A stretch of 64,000 nt of DNA from Casimicrobiaceae bacterium (lineage in GTDB: Bacteria > Pseudomonadota > Gammaproteobacteria > Burkholderiales > Casimicrobiaceae), in the NCBI GenBank assembly GCA_026646885.1, contig JAPKHK010000004.1:62001-126000 (forward strand). Direction: 5' to 3'. The translations under genes were made by a program, and so were the position numbers. The notes under the pieces were generated by a model that saw only the letters and a program-made list of their open reading frames with translations, ran no database searches and was not told the DNA's origin. How positions within the stretch are numbered: the stretch's first letter is position 1; each line of letters begins with the position of its first letter. Shown here piece by piece: positions 8,779-16,631 of the stretch.

Positions 8779-9815
8779 CGCTTCACCTCGACGACGGGAA
8801 TCCGGAACATCTCCTCGTGCCGATAGGCGATGAGGAGGTCCATCAGTTCCGAGGCCTCGCCGCGCCGCTTCTTCGCGCGCTCGGCCTCGAGCAGCTTCAG
8901 CACGTCCGGCACGCGCGGCCCGAACAGCTCGACGAGGAAAGCATCGGGGATGCGCCGCTCGCCGGTCGGCCGCCCTTGCGCGTCGAGCTTGCTCGGCGAG
9001 AGCGGCGGCACGTAATAGACGTTGGGCTGCGTGCCGAACTCGGCGTGCAGCGGCAGCGCCACTTTCCACTTCGTCACCAGCTTGTGCACCGGCCCGTCCT
9101 CGTCGTCGAGGAAGCTGACGAAGCGGATGCGTCCGGCGCACTGGCGCGCGCAGGCCGGCGCCAGGCCCTGCTCGATGCGCGGATAGCAGAAGATGCATTT
9201 CTCCGAGCGGCGGAACATCGGGTTGAAGTACACCTTCTTGTAGGGGCAGGCGCCGACGCAGTGCTGGTAGCCGCGGCAGCGTTCCTGGTCGACCAGCACG
9301 ATGCCGTCCTCCTCGCGCTTGTAAATGGCGCCGCGCGGACAGGCGGCGAGGCAGGCCGGGTTGGAGCAGTGGTTGCAGATGCGCGGCAGGTAGAAGAAGT
9401 GGCTGTTCGGATACTCGCCGGCGCCCACGTCCTCGTCCCAGCCCGGGCCGAAGGTGGGCGGAGTCAGTGGCTGAAGATGCGGCGGCTCGGCCTCGACGGG
9501 AATGCCCTGCGCCCCCTGCGCCCCCTGCGCCCCCTGCGCATTCAGCGCCTTCGCGTAGTTGAGGTCGAAGGGCACGCCGTAGTCGCGCGCCAGGTTCGGG
9601 ATGCGCCCCTCCTTCACCTTGCCCGCCGCGTCGAAGCCGCCGCCCGACTCGCGCCAGTTGCGCGGATAGCCGCGGCCGGGATGGGTCTCGACGTTGTTCC
9701 AGTACATATAGTCGCGGCCGTTGCGGTTGGTCCACTGCGTCTTGCAGGCCGAAGTGCAGGTCTGGCAGCCGATGCACTTGTTGAGGTCCATGACCATGGC
9801 GAGCTGGCGTGTCAT
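8775..9815 (-). CDS. Molybdenum oxidoreductase beta subunit, 4 Fe-S clusters
   Basis: The 346-residue iron-sulfur subunit is of the NarH/SerB/EbdB type. Cys groups appear in order: CIGCQTCTSAC at residues 14-24, CNHCSNPACLAACP, CRGYQHCVGACP (Tyr at one ligand position, as in family members with a [3Fe-4S] cluster), and CIFCYPRIEQGLAPACARQC. It wires the Mo subunit to the haem gamma subunit. ATG 9815 is preceded by GGGGGGAAGG, which is the end of a tandem repeat filling the gap to the alpha gene. Between the first and second Cys groups lies a run of four AQG triplets encoded by a 9-bp repeat, probably a variable surface loop. Confidence 0.92.
   Translation of the reverse strand: MTRQLAMVMDLNKCIGCQTCTSACKTQWTNRNGRDYMYWNNVETHPGRGYPRNWRESGGGFDAAGKVKEGRIPNLARDYGVPFDLNYAKALNAQGAQGAQGAQGIPVEAEPPHLQPLTPPTFGPGWDEDVGAGEYPNSHFFYLPRICNHCSNPACLAACPRGAIYKREEDGIVLVDQERCRGYQHCVGACPYKKVYFNPMFRRSEKCIFCYPRIEQGLAPACARQCAGRIRFVSFLDDEDGPVHKLVTKWKVALPLHAEFGTQPNVYYVPPLSPSKLDAQGRPTGERRIPDAFLVELFGPRVPDVLKLLEAERAKKRRGEASELMDLLIAYRHEEMFRIPVVEVKR
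9507..9541 (-). repeat. 9-bp tandem repeat inside the beta-subunit gene
   Basis: The plus strand shows repeated CCCTGCGCC-type units (about 3.5 copies) that encode successive AQG residues in frame. A change in copy number would add or remove three residues without breaking the frame. Confidence 0.8.
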
Positions 9816-9818
9816 AAA

Positions 9819-10041
9819 CCTTCCCCCCGCCCCCCTTCCCGAGGAAGGGGGTGACGGTCGTTCGCCGCTGCGCGGCTCCATGTCGTTGACTGCGCCGCCC
9901 TTGGGGCGGCCCGGCGGGCGGCGCTCACTGGTGTACCTTCCCCCCGCCCCCCTTCCCGAGGAAGGGGGTGACGGTCGTTCGCCGCTTCGCGGCTCCATGT
10001 CGTTGACTGCGCCGCCCTTGGGGCGGCCCGGCGGGCGGCGC
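9819..10041 (-). repeat. Two-copy 117-bp tandem repeat carrying a ribosome-binding site
   Basis: Two nearly identical 117-bp units begin at 9819 and 9936 on the plus strand (one substitution noticed in the aligned part, CGCTGCGCGG versus CGCTTCGCGG). Read in the direction of the genes, each unit contains CCCCCTTCCTCGGGAAGGGG and ends in GGGGGGAAGG, which lies just before the beta ATG. The distal edge overlaps the alpha stop codon. The same type of unit is found at 45820-46141. Confidence 0.9.
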
Positions 10042-12792
10042 TCACGTCTTCACCACGTCCACCGACGACTCGTAGGCGAGCTGGTTGCCGTCCCATTCGG
10101 CGCCGAACTGCAGGTGGCCCCAGCCGCCGGCCAGTTCCAACGGCGAGACGAGGCCGGCCACCGGCTCGTCCATGCCGAGGCGCTTGACGAACTGGTGCGG
10201 CTCCCAGGCGTGGTCCATCGTCAGCGTGCCCGGGCGCACGCCCGGCATCAGCTTGGCCATGGCGCGGAAGGCGCCGACGTCGTTGAACACGCGCACCGCG
10301 TCGCCGTCGCGGATGCCGCGCGCGGCGGCGTCCTGCGGATTGAGGTTCACGTGCGGCACGCCGCGCTGCTGGCGCAGCATGTGCTTGTTGGTGCGCCAGG
10401 TGGAATGGATGCCCCAGCGCGTGTGCGGCGAATAGAACTTCAGCGGGTAATTCGCCGGATGCAGCGGCTCGCGCGCCGTCGGCACGGCGCATTTCAGCCT
10501 GAGGAACACCTCCTGGTCGACGTAGAACTGCTGGCGCCCGGAGAGCGTCGGGTACGGTTTCTTGAGATAAAACTGCTCCTCGAAGGAGCGGTAGGGCTTG
10601 TCATGGTAGAGCGGCGAGGTGAGGCCGGCATTGGTGTTGAGCGTGAGGTAACCGTTGCGCACGACGTCCTCGAAGGTCCACGGCTTGAAGGCCGGCACGT
10701 TCTCGATCAGCCACTTCACCACGTCCTGGTCGGTGTTCACGCGGCCGAGCATGGTGAACTCGTCGTGCAGAATGTCGAGGTCGCGCGTGACCGGTTCCTT
10801 CCTGCCCTGCCGCTCGACGGTGAATTCCGGGTCGGGGATGGGGCCTACGCCGCGGCGCTTCGCGACCTCCTGGATCTTCTCCGCCAGCAGACGGCAGATC
10901 TCCCACTCGGACTTCGCTTCGCCGATCGGCTTCAGGCCCGGCGGCGGCATGGTCAGGTTGGCGTAGCGGTGATAGCCGACCTCGCCGCGGATATCCCAGG
11001 CCTCGTAGTGGCTGGTCGCCGGCAGCACGTAGTCGGCGTACTCGGCCGAGGAGTCCATGCGGAAGTTGACGTTGACGTAGAGCTCCGTGGCCTCCAGCAC
11101 GGCCTTGCGGTAGTGCGCGGCCGACTTGTTGCGGCGGAAGAGGTTGTCGGCGAAGGAGAGGCGCACCTTCGGCTCGCCGTGATACGCGGTCCATTTCCTC
11201 TCGCGCGCCGTTTCGGCGAGCTTCACCAGTTCCTCCGGCGTGAGGCCGGCGCGGCGCGCGAACTCCTTGCCCTCGCCGTAATGGCGGCGGAAGGTCTCCC
11301 ACATGCGCCCGGCCATCCATTCGCCCTGGAAGCCGGAGCCGAAGCGCGCCGGCTTCGGGTTGGAGAGCGGGCCGATGCCGCCCAGGCTCCACTGGTGCTC
11401 GGTGTCCACCACGTCGTGGCCGGTCAGCGCGCAGAACAGCGCCTGGCCCCAGCAGGCCAGTATCCCCCAGGCGTACTTGTGCAGCGAGAAGCCGATGGTC
11501 AGCCCCGGGTCGTGCGCCGCCGCGTACTCGCGCGCGAGGCGCCGCACCACGTCGGGATGCACGCCGGTGTGCTGCTGCGTCGCCTCGGGCGCGAACTTCA
11601 TCGCCTCGGCGCGCACCTTCTCGAACACCGTGGTGACGGGAATGGGCTTGCCGTCGGCACCCTTCACCTCGTAGCGGCCGGTGAGAGCGGGCTTCAGCGC
11701 CCCCAGGCGCAGCGTCTTGCGGAAGTGGCCGCGCGTGCCGGGCATGGCCTGGTGTTTGCCGCCCGCCTCGTCCCAGCAGTAGAAGACGTCGTCGCGCCCG
11801 CCCTTCCTCAAGTCGGAGAGGCGCAGGAGCTGCCCGTTGTCCTCGCGCACGAGGAAGGTGAGATCCGTCTGTTCGCGGATGAAGTCTTCCTTGTAGAGTT
11901 TCTCGGCGAGCACCACCTGCACCAGCGACATCGCCAAAAAGCTGTCGGTGCCGGGCTTGATCGGAATCCACAGGTCGGCGTGGATGGCCGTCGGGTTGTA
12001 GTCGGGCGAGATGACGACGATTTTCGCGCCGCGCCACTTCGCCTCCCACAGGTAGTGGGCATCGGGGATGCGCGTGGCGTTCGGGTTGAAGCTCCACAGC
12101 ACGATGAGGTCCATCTCGAACCAGGCGTCGAGCGAGGTGCCGACGTTGGGGATGCCGTAGGCGAGGCTCGCCCCGGTGAACATGTCGCCCACGGCGCTCG
12201 ACGGATACAGGCGCTGCGCGCCGAGCAAGGAGCCCAGCCGAAGCGGCCCGGCGCGCTTGCCCTGCGAGACGATGCCGGTGCCGGCGTAGACCAAAATCGC
12301 GCCGGGCCCGTCCTTGACCAGCGTATCGACCAGATGATCGGCGATGCCGCCGAGCGCCTCGTCCCAGGGGACGCGCTGCCACTGGCCCGCACCGCGCGCC
12401 CCGGCGCGCTTCAAGGGATAGAGCAAGCGGTCCTTCTCATGCATCGCCTGCGAGTGGATGGTGCCCTTGTTGCAGCCGCGCGGATTGGGGTCGGGGAGGT
12501 TCGGGTTGAGCTGCGGGTATTCGGCGAGCTGCTCCTCGCGCGTCACCACGCCGTCTTTCGCATACACGCGGAAGGCGCAGTTGCCCTGGCAGTTGGAGCA
12601 GTGGAAGGCCCAGCCCTGCGCATTGCCGCGTGTCTCGGCGAGTTCCCTGCGGTAGAAGTCCTCCCACTCGCGGTAGGGGTAGGCGGAGAGCGGATCGCCG
12701 GGGTCCTGGATGCGCGCCAGCAGTTCTTCTGGCAATCCGGCCAGTAGTCCGCAAGCGCCGCCGGCTTTGAGCAGATCGCGTCTCGAAACCAC
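10042..12792 (-). CDS. Class II DMSO-reductase-family molybdenum catalytic subunit
   Basis: A 916-residue periplasmic Mo-bisPGD enzyme. Start GTG 12792 (GGAGAG upstream, 1 base after the TlpA stop) gives VVSRRDLLKAGG, a twin-arginine signal. The [4Fe-4S] motif HCSNCQGNC with a later GCNKG has the N-terminal His typical of NarG/SerA/EbdA/DdhA-type enzymes, and the Asp in SSAVGDMFTG is the probable Mo ligand by family comparison. The C-terminal molybdopterin dinucleotide domain follows (HTRWGIHSTWRTN). Relatives include selenate, chlorate and nitrate reductases and ethylbenzene, steroid C25 and dimethylsulfide dehydrogenases, so the substrate and direction are open. No TorD/NarJ-like chaperone is in the window. 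Rhodanese and thioredoxin neighbours hint at sulfur or selenium chemistry. Confidence 0.92.
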   Translation of the reverse strand: MVSRRDLLKAGGACGLLAGLPEELLARIQDPGDPLSAYPYREWEDFYRRELAETRGNAQGWAFHCSNCQGNCAFRVYAKDGVVTREEQLAEYPQLNPNLPDPNPRGCNKGTIHSQAMHEKDRLLYPLKRAGARGAGQWQRVPWDEALGGIADHLVDTLVKDGPGAILVYAGTGIVSQGKRAGPLRLGSLLGAQRLYPSSAVGDMFTGASLAYGIPNVGTSLDAWFEMDLIVLWSFNPNATRIPDAHYLWEAKWRGAKIVVISPDYNPTAIHADLWIPIKPGTDSFLAMSLVQVVLAEKLYKEDFIREQTDLTFLVREDNGQLLRLSDLRKGGRDDVFYCWDEAGGKHQAMPGTRGHFRKTLRLGALKPALTGRYEVKGADGKPIPVTTVFEKVRAEAMKFAPEATQQHTGVHPDVVRRLAREYAAAHDPGLTIGFSLHKYAWGILACWGQALFCALTGHDVVDTEHQWSLGGIGPLSNPKPARFGSGFQGEWMAGRMWETFRRHYGEGKEFARRAGLTPEELVKLAETARERKWTAYHGEPKVRLSFADNLFRRNKSAAHYRKAVLEATELYVNVNFRMDSSAEYADYVLPATSHYEAWDIRGEVGYHRYANLTMPPPGLKPIGEAKSEWEICRLLAEKIQEVAKRRGVGPIPDPEFTVERQGRKEPVTRDLDILHDEFTMLGRVNTDQDVVKWLIENVPAFKPWTFEDVVRNGYLTLNTNAGLTSPLYHDKPYRSFEEQFYLKKPYPTLSGRQQFYVDQEVFLRLKCAVPTAREPLHPANYPLKFYSPHTRWGIHSTWRTNKHMLRQQRGVPHVNLNPQDAAARGIRDGDAVRVFNDVGAFRAMAKLMPGVRPGTLTMDHAWEPHQFVKRLGMDEPVAGLVSPLELAGGWGHLQFGAEWDGNQLAYESSVDVVKT

Positions 12793-12793
12793 G

Positions 12794-13396
12794 CTATCTC
12801 TCCGCCTCGTCGAGCAGCAGCTCGATGGCGCCGATCGCCTCCTTGCCGCTCCAGTCGTATTCACCGAGCACGCGGTAAGCGATTTGGCCGTCGCGGGCGA
12901 TCAGGTAGGAAGTGGGCACGCCCGGCAGGCTGAAATGCCGCGCCACCTCGCGATTGCGGTCGTGCCAGACGGAAAAAGTCAGTTCCATTGACGCGGCGAA
13001 GCGGCGCACGTCCTCCAGCGGCGCCTCGTCCTGCGACACCGCCAGCACCTCCAGGCCGCGCTCGCGATAGGTTTGGTAGAGGCGCGCCATCGCCGGCATC
13101 TCCTTGCGGCAGGGCGGACACCAAGTGGCCCAGAAGTTGAGCAGCACGACCTTGCCGCGATGGGCCGAGAAGCGCACCGGCCTGCCCTGCATATCCTGCG
13201 CGGCGAAATCGGTCGCCGTGCCGGAAAAAGGCTTCAGCGCGTTAGCGGCAAACGATGGTCCCGAAGCAATCCCGACGGCAAGAAGAAGCAAAGCCATCCG
13301 CAGATTACGCAGATTGACGCAGACCCATTGCAAAAAACATCTTGTTTTTGGAAGCTGCGGAAATCCGCGCAATCCGCGGTTCAAATGTTCTTTCAT
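12794..13396 (-). CDS. TlpA/ResA-like periplasmic thioredoxin
   Basis: A thioredoxin-fold protein of the TlpA/AhpC-TSA type with the redox motif WATWCPPCRKEM and the cis-Pro loop PGVPTSYLI. A hydrophobic export segment (MALLLLAVGIASGPSFA) precedes the domain. The longest form starts at ATG 13396, overlapping the rhodanese stop as ATGA and using positive charges in NLRNLR ahead of the hydrophobic segment. A shorter form could start at ATG 13297. The stretch between the two starts looks like a dispersed repeat. The protein probably maintains thiols, or aids haem or cofactor maturation, for the neighbouring periplasmic Mo enzyme. Confidence 0.85.
   Translation of the reverse strand: MKEHLNRGLRGFPQLPKTRCFLQWVCVNLRNLRMALLLLAVGIASGPSFAANALKPFSGTATDFAAQDMQGRPVRFSAHRGKVVLLNFWATWCPPCRKEMPAMARLYQTYRERGLEVLAVSQDEAPLEDVRRFAASMELTFSVWHDRNREVARHFSLPGVPTSYLIARDGQIAYRVLGEYDWSGKEAIGAIELLLDEAER
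13297..13392 (-). repeat. Dispersed-repeat-like segment at the rhodanese/TlpA junction
   Basis: The segment holds near-repeating CGCAGATTACGCAGATTGACGC and the related GAAATCCGCGCAATCCGCGG, in opposed orientation around AAAAACATCTTGTTTTT. Translation gives the NLRNLR-type peptide often seen as spurious extensions in bacterial genomes. A second copy was not found in this window. Confidence 0.5.
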
Positions 13397-14412
13397 CTTT
13401 CCAGCGGCAGCCGCGGATCGGCCGACCACTCCTCCCAGGAGCCGGGGTACTCGACCACCTTGTCCCAGCCGATCAGCTTCATCGCGAAGGCCACGTCGGT
13501 GGAGCGGCCCAGGCCCCCCTGGCAATAGGTGACGACCAAGGTCTCGCGCGTGATGCCGCGTTTTTTCAATTCCGCCTCGATCTCGGCGGCGCTCCTGAAG
13601 GAAGCCGTGGCGGCGGAAAAGTTGCTCCATTCGAGATGGATGGCGCCGGGGATGTGGCCGCCGCGCGCCGCGCCCGCCGGTTGTTCGCGGCCGATAAATT
13701 CGTTGAAGGAACGGGTGTCGGCGAAGACGATGCCCTTTTCGCCGAGCTTGCGCTTCACCCACTCGCGCGTGACGATCTTCTCAGGCTGCGGCGCCGGGGT
13801 GAATTTTTTCCTGGCGATCACCGGCAGCTCCTGCGTCACCGGGCGGCCTTCCTTCAGCCATTTGCGAAAGCCGCCGTTCAACACGCGCACGTTCTTGTGG
13901 CCGAAAAATTCGAGCACGAACCAGACGCCCGTTGCCGGCGCGCCTTCGCCGCCGTCATAGACCACCACTTGCGTATTGCTATCGACACCGGCCTCGCCGA
14001 AGATGCGCTCGGCCTCGAAGTTGCTCGTGGGATGGCCGCTGCCGCGGCGCTCGTCGATGCGGGAGAGCTCGAGATAGGGAAGATTCACCGCGCCGGGCAG
14101 GTGGGCGCGCCTGTAGGTGGCGGCATCGGCGGCGTCGACCAGGCGCAGGTTCTTCTGGTCGAGGATACGCGCCAATTCCTCCGTCTCGATCAGCAGTTCC
14201 GGCCGCGCATAGCCCTGCGCCTGGACCGCCATCGCAAAACTCAGTACCAAAGAAACAATTACTGGCACTCGTCCCGCCAGGACGGCGATCCACTTTTTCC
14301 AGCAAGGAGTTTCTATTGAACCATGGCGAACACGGCGGCACGGCGTAAAGACTGGAAAATGTTTCGCCGTGATCTCCGTGCACACCGTGGTGAGCGGCTT
14401 TTCATGGTTCAT
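13393..14412 (-). CDS. Exported two-domain rhodanese (thiosulfate sulfurtransferase type)
   Basis: Two rhodanese domains in tandem. The first carries VVVYDGGEGAPATG without the catalytic Cys. The second carries the active loop VTYCQGGLGRS, the persulfide-forming Cys of thiosulfate/mercaptopyruvate sulfurtransferases. A hydrophobic export segment (VIVSLVLSFAMAVQA) comes before domain 1. ATG 14412 has GAGGAA upstream; a GTG at 14268 would give a shorter signal peptide, and the codons between look like a dispersed repeat. It is first in line before tlpA, alpha, beta and gamma, so it probably belongs to that operon and supplies or removes sulfane sulfur in the periplasm. Confidence 0.85.
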   Translation of the reverse strand: MNHEKPLTTVCTEITAKHFPVFTPCRRVRHGSIETPCWKKWIAVLAGRVPVIVSLVLSFAMAVQAQGYARPELLIETEELARILDQKNLRLVDAADAATYRRAHLPGAVNLPYLELSRIDERRGSGHPTSNFEAERIFGEAGVDSNTQVVVYDGGEGAPATGVWFVLEFFGHKNVRVLNGGFRKWLKEGRPVTQELPVIARKKFTPAPQPEKIVTREWVKRKLGEKGIVFADTRSFNEFIGREQPAGAARGGHIPGAIHLEWSNFSAATASFRSAAEIEAELKKRGITRETLVVTYCQGGLGRSTDVAFAMKLIGWDKVVEYPGSWEEWSADPRLPLER

Positions 14413-14457
14413 TCTGTTTTTCCTCATTCGGCCCCGACCGGGGACGCGAACTCACAG

Positions 14458-14820
14458 TCAGCCCTTGAAGAATTCGCGGCTGCCCGGCGGCTTGACGATA
14501 TTGAGCTGGGAGACGGCGACACGCCCCTCCCTGCCCTCGCGCAGCACCTTGCCGAAGAGTTCCACCTCCAGGCCGTAGGCTTCGTCCAGGCGCTCTTGCT
14601 TGATGCCGCTCGCGGAAAGGTCGATGTCATAGATCTTGCCCTGCAGGCTGCGAAACACCATAACCTCAGCCCATTTCAACGGGCACTCGCCGATGCGGCC
14701 GGCTTCGGCGCAAGGCCGCCCGAGGATGAACCCGGCCATCGGCTTCGCTTCCTCCGCGGCCGCTACCGGCGCAATCCAGGCCGCCGCCAGGAGCAGCAGG
14801 CCCACCACTCGTCCTGCCAT
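14458..14820 (-). CDS. Small exported protein of unknown function
   Basis: A 120-residue protein with a clear signal peptide (VVGLLLLAAAWIAPVAA) and a mature part containing two Cys, in GRPCAEAGRIGECPLKWAE, that could form a disulfide. The rest is a short alpha/beta region ending LNIVKPPGSREFFKG. No family is recognised. It lies 45 bp upstream of the rhodanese in the same direction, so it may be the first gene of the Mo-enzyme operon. The promoter region is shared with the divergent gene at 14899 and holds ordered TACTC/GAGTA half-sites. Confidence 0.7.
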   Translation of the reverse strand: MAGRVVGLLLLAAAWIAPVAAAEEAKPMAGFILGRPCAEAGRIGECPLKWAEVMVFRSLQGKIYDIDLSASGIKQERLDEAYGLEVELFGKVLREGREGRVAVSQLNIVKPPGSREFFKG

Positions 14821-14838
14821 GTTCGCCTCCTCGACCGA

Positions 14839-14863
14839 TACTCAAACGAGTACTAGAATACTC
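14839..14863. promoter_or_regulatory. TACTC/GAGTA inverted half-sites in a divergent promoter region
   Basis: TACTC-AAAC-GAGTA-CTAGAA-TACTC lies between the divergent genes starting at 14820 and 14899. It forms two overlapping inverted repeats (5-4-5 and 5-6-5), a good candidate operator for a dimeric regulator serving both directions. Confidence 0.5.
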
Positions 14864-14898
14864 CCCACCGATCCGGCAATCAACCGAAGGAGCTTCCC

Positions 14899-15354
14899 AT
14901 GAACACCCTGCCGCGCGCTTTGCCGATAGCCCTTTTGACCGCTTCCGTTATGCACTTGGCGAGCCTCGCCTTCCCGGCCTGGGCGGGAACACCCGGCGCC
15001 ACGAAGTTGGGCAGCCAGAAGGTTCTGACCTTGGTGGTGCGCGACCCGCCCTGGGTCCGCTGCAACAACAACATGCAGGTCGCCGCCGAGCTCACCAATA
15101 TCTACCTGCTGCCGGTGCAAATCGTCCCCCACGCCTTTGCCGGACCAGGCGCCAAGGCGCCCGCGGTCTACTATGGCGATGAACTGATCGCCGAAGACGG
15201 CGGCAAGGGCAATGGCATGGTGAGCTTCACCGAGTTGGCCGACATGCTCGAAGTGGAAGGTGTGGCCAAACACCAGCAGGAAGGACGCCTCATGGCCAAA
15301 GAGCCCAAGCCGGCGCACGAGGCGCTGAAGTCGGCGATCAAGGACGTGAAATAG
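14899..15354 (+). CDS. Exported protein of unknown function, 151 residues
   Basis: ATG 14899 follows a strong GAAGGAG site. The protein starts with a signal peptide (cleavage likely near AWAG, residues 27-30), and the mature part contains one Cys in WVRCNNNMQ, a hydrophobic IYLLPVQIV stretch and an acidic, Gly-rich segment (AEDGGKGNGM). It ends in a Lys-rich helix. No domain is recognised. It is divergent from the small exported gene at 14458-14820 and is followed after about 200 bp by the acetolactate-decarboxylase-like gene. Its location between two periplasmic redox clusters suggests an accessory periplasmic role, but that is inference. Confidence 0.68.
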   Translation: MNTLPRALPIALLTASVMHLASLAFPAWAGTPGATKLGSQKVLTLVVRDPPWVRCNNNMQVAAELTNIYLLPVQIVPHAFAGPGAKAPAVYYGDELIAEDGGKGNGMVSFTELADMLEVEGVAKHQQEGRLMAKEPKPAHEALKSAIKDVK

Positions 15355-15506
15355 CCCCATCATCCGCGCCACAGGAAGCAGGGCGCTGCATCGCCGCCGG
15401 GCAGGCGCGCATTGAGCGCGCGGCGCCGAGGGTGTCAAGCGAGTTCGGGCTTGCTTTGCAGCAAGCCGCGGCCATTCGGGCGTCATCGATGGGCAACTCC
15501 GCAAGA

Positions 15507-15525
15507 CATGATCCTAATCATTCTC
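15507..15525 (+). promoter_or_regulatory. Possible Fur box
   Basis: The 19-mer CATGATCCTAATCATTCTC matches 14 of 19 positions of the classical GATAATGATAATCATTATC Fur consensus and lies 33 bp before the ATG of the lipoprotein gene. Iron control is inferred only from this match. Confidence 0.4.
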
Positions 15526-15558
15526 GTTTCTCATCACACTGTACCGGAGGGTATCCAC

Positions 15559-16314
15559 ATGAGCCGTAACGTCACGATTTTGCTTTCCACACTGCTTAGC
15601 GCCTGCGCCATTGCGAGTATCGCAACGGTCCGCGAGGGCCTGGTCGAATACTACGGAAGGCAGGCCGACATCGTGGCCGCCGGCAAGACGGCCGGCACGG
15701 TGCCGATCGGAATGATGTCGGGTGCGAACGCTGCCTACGGACTCGGCGCCTTTGAGAGCCTCGACGGCGAGATCACCGTCTTCGAGGGCAAGCCCTACGT
15801 GACCAAGGTTCGCGGCGAGGGTTACGTCATGGAGCACGGGGCTAAGGGCAAGGCGATCTTTGCCGCTTGGACGAAGAACACCCAGTGGCAGGACGAGCCG
15901 GTACCCGCCGACGTGAAGACTTATCTCGACCTGCAGCGCTTCGTCAAGGCGCGTGCGGCCGCTACCGGCATAAACACAGCCGGCACGCCCTTCCCTTTCC
16001 TGCTGGTCGGCACCCCGGCCGAACTGAAGTGGCACATCAACGTCGACCGAACGGAGGGTAAACCGGTCACGCGCGAGTCCTTCGCCAAGTCCAAGGCAAA
16101 TTACGTGATGAAGGACCAGCCGGTGAATATCGTGGGCTTCTACTCGGAAAGGCACTTCGGCGCATTCATCGGCACTTACGTCCCGGCGATCAAGGAGAAG
16201 GACGTGAAGAACGCCATCCACATCCACCTGGTGTCGAAGGACGGGAACTCGGCGGGGCACATCGACGACATCACGCTCGGCGGCGGCATGACACTGCGCT
16301 TGCCGCGCCAGTAG
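15559..16314 (+). CDS. Acetolactate-decarboxylase-family lipoprotein
   Basis: The start ATG 15559 has a GGAGGG site. The N-terminus carries a lipobox, LLSAC, so the product should be a lipoprotein. The body matches alpha-acetolactate decarboxylase (AlsD/BudA): FESLDGEITVFEGKPY near the start, and a metal-binding set HIHLVSKDGNSAGH in which the three His have the same spacing as in the known enzyme (0, +2, +13). The usual enzyme is cytoplasmic and forms acetoin, so an exported version is unusual. No acetolactate synthase is adjacent; the ThDP enzyme at 3.8 kb is too distant to imply a pathway. Function outside the cytoplasm is unknown. Confidence 0.82.
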   Translation: MSRNVTILLSTLLSACAIASIATVREGLVEYYGRQADIVAAGKTAGTVPIGMMSGANAAYGLGAFESLDGEITVFEGKPYVTKVRGEGYVMEHGAKGKAIFAAWTKNTQWQDEPVPADVKTYLDLQRFVKARAAATGINTAGTPFPFLLVGTPAELKWHINVDRTEGKPVTRESFAKSKANYVMKDQPVNIVGFYSERHFGAFIGTYVPAIKEKDVKNAIHIHLVSKDGNSAGHIDDITLGGGMTLRLPRQ

Positions 16315-16631
16315 CAGCCAGCAATCAGAAACCCAGCGCGTCCCTGGTCGCGACGATGCCCATCTTGGCACACTTGCCTCCTGCTCAAGCAACATCAGTG
16401 AATCACCTTCGGCTGGGCACGCGAGAACGCCATCGGTGTCGAACTGGCAAACGATCACCAAGGAAGGAACCATGAGCAAGACACATTGCCCGACCCAGCC
16501 GAGCCACATTTTGGGCGAGGACGGCTTGCCGGGGCGCCACGAGAAACGGGCCGCGTAGAGATCGGTCCGCTTGGACAACGGTTTCTGCAGCGCCGCCCCC
16601 GACGCCTTACGCCAAACGGGCCTGAAATATC
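16315..16631. other. Intergenic stretch with one possible 28-codon ORF
   Basis: This 317-bp gap contains no long gene. The only translatable element noticed is a short ORF at 16472-16558, listed separately. No clear terminator or RNA gene was recognised. Confidence 0.5.
16472..16558 (+). CDS. Possible 28-residue peptide
   Basis: An ATG preceded by AAGGAAGGAACC opens a 28-codon frame (MSKTHCPTQPSHILGEDGLP, then GRHEKRAA). The strong ribosome site is the only support. It could equally be the 5' remnant of a lost gene. The composition is polar with one Cys and several His. Confidence 0.25.
   Translation: MSKTHCPTQPSHILGEDGLPGRHEKRAA

Noticed and set aside
9721..12747. 1008-codon plus-strand ORF opposite the Mo catalytic subunit
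   Set aside because: It is the antisense shadow of the alpha gene. Its Arg/His/Val-rich text has no domain motifs, while the minus strand has clear Tat and Fe-S signatures.
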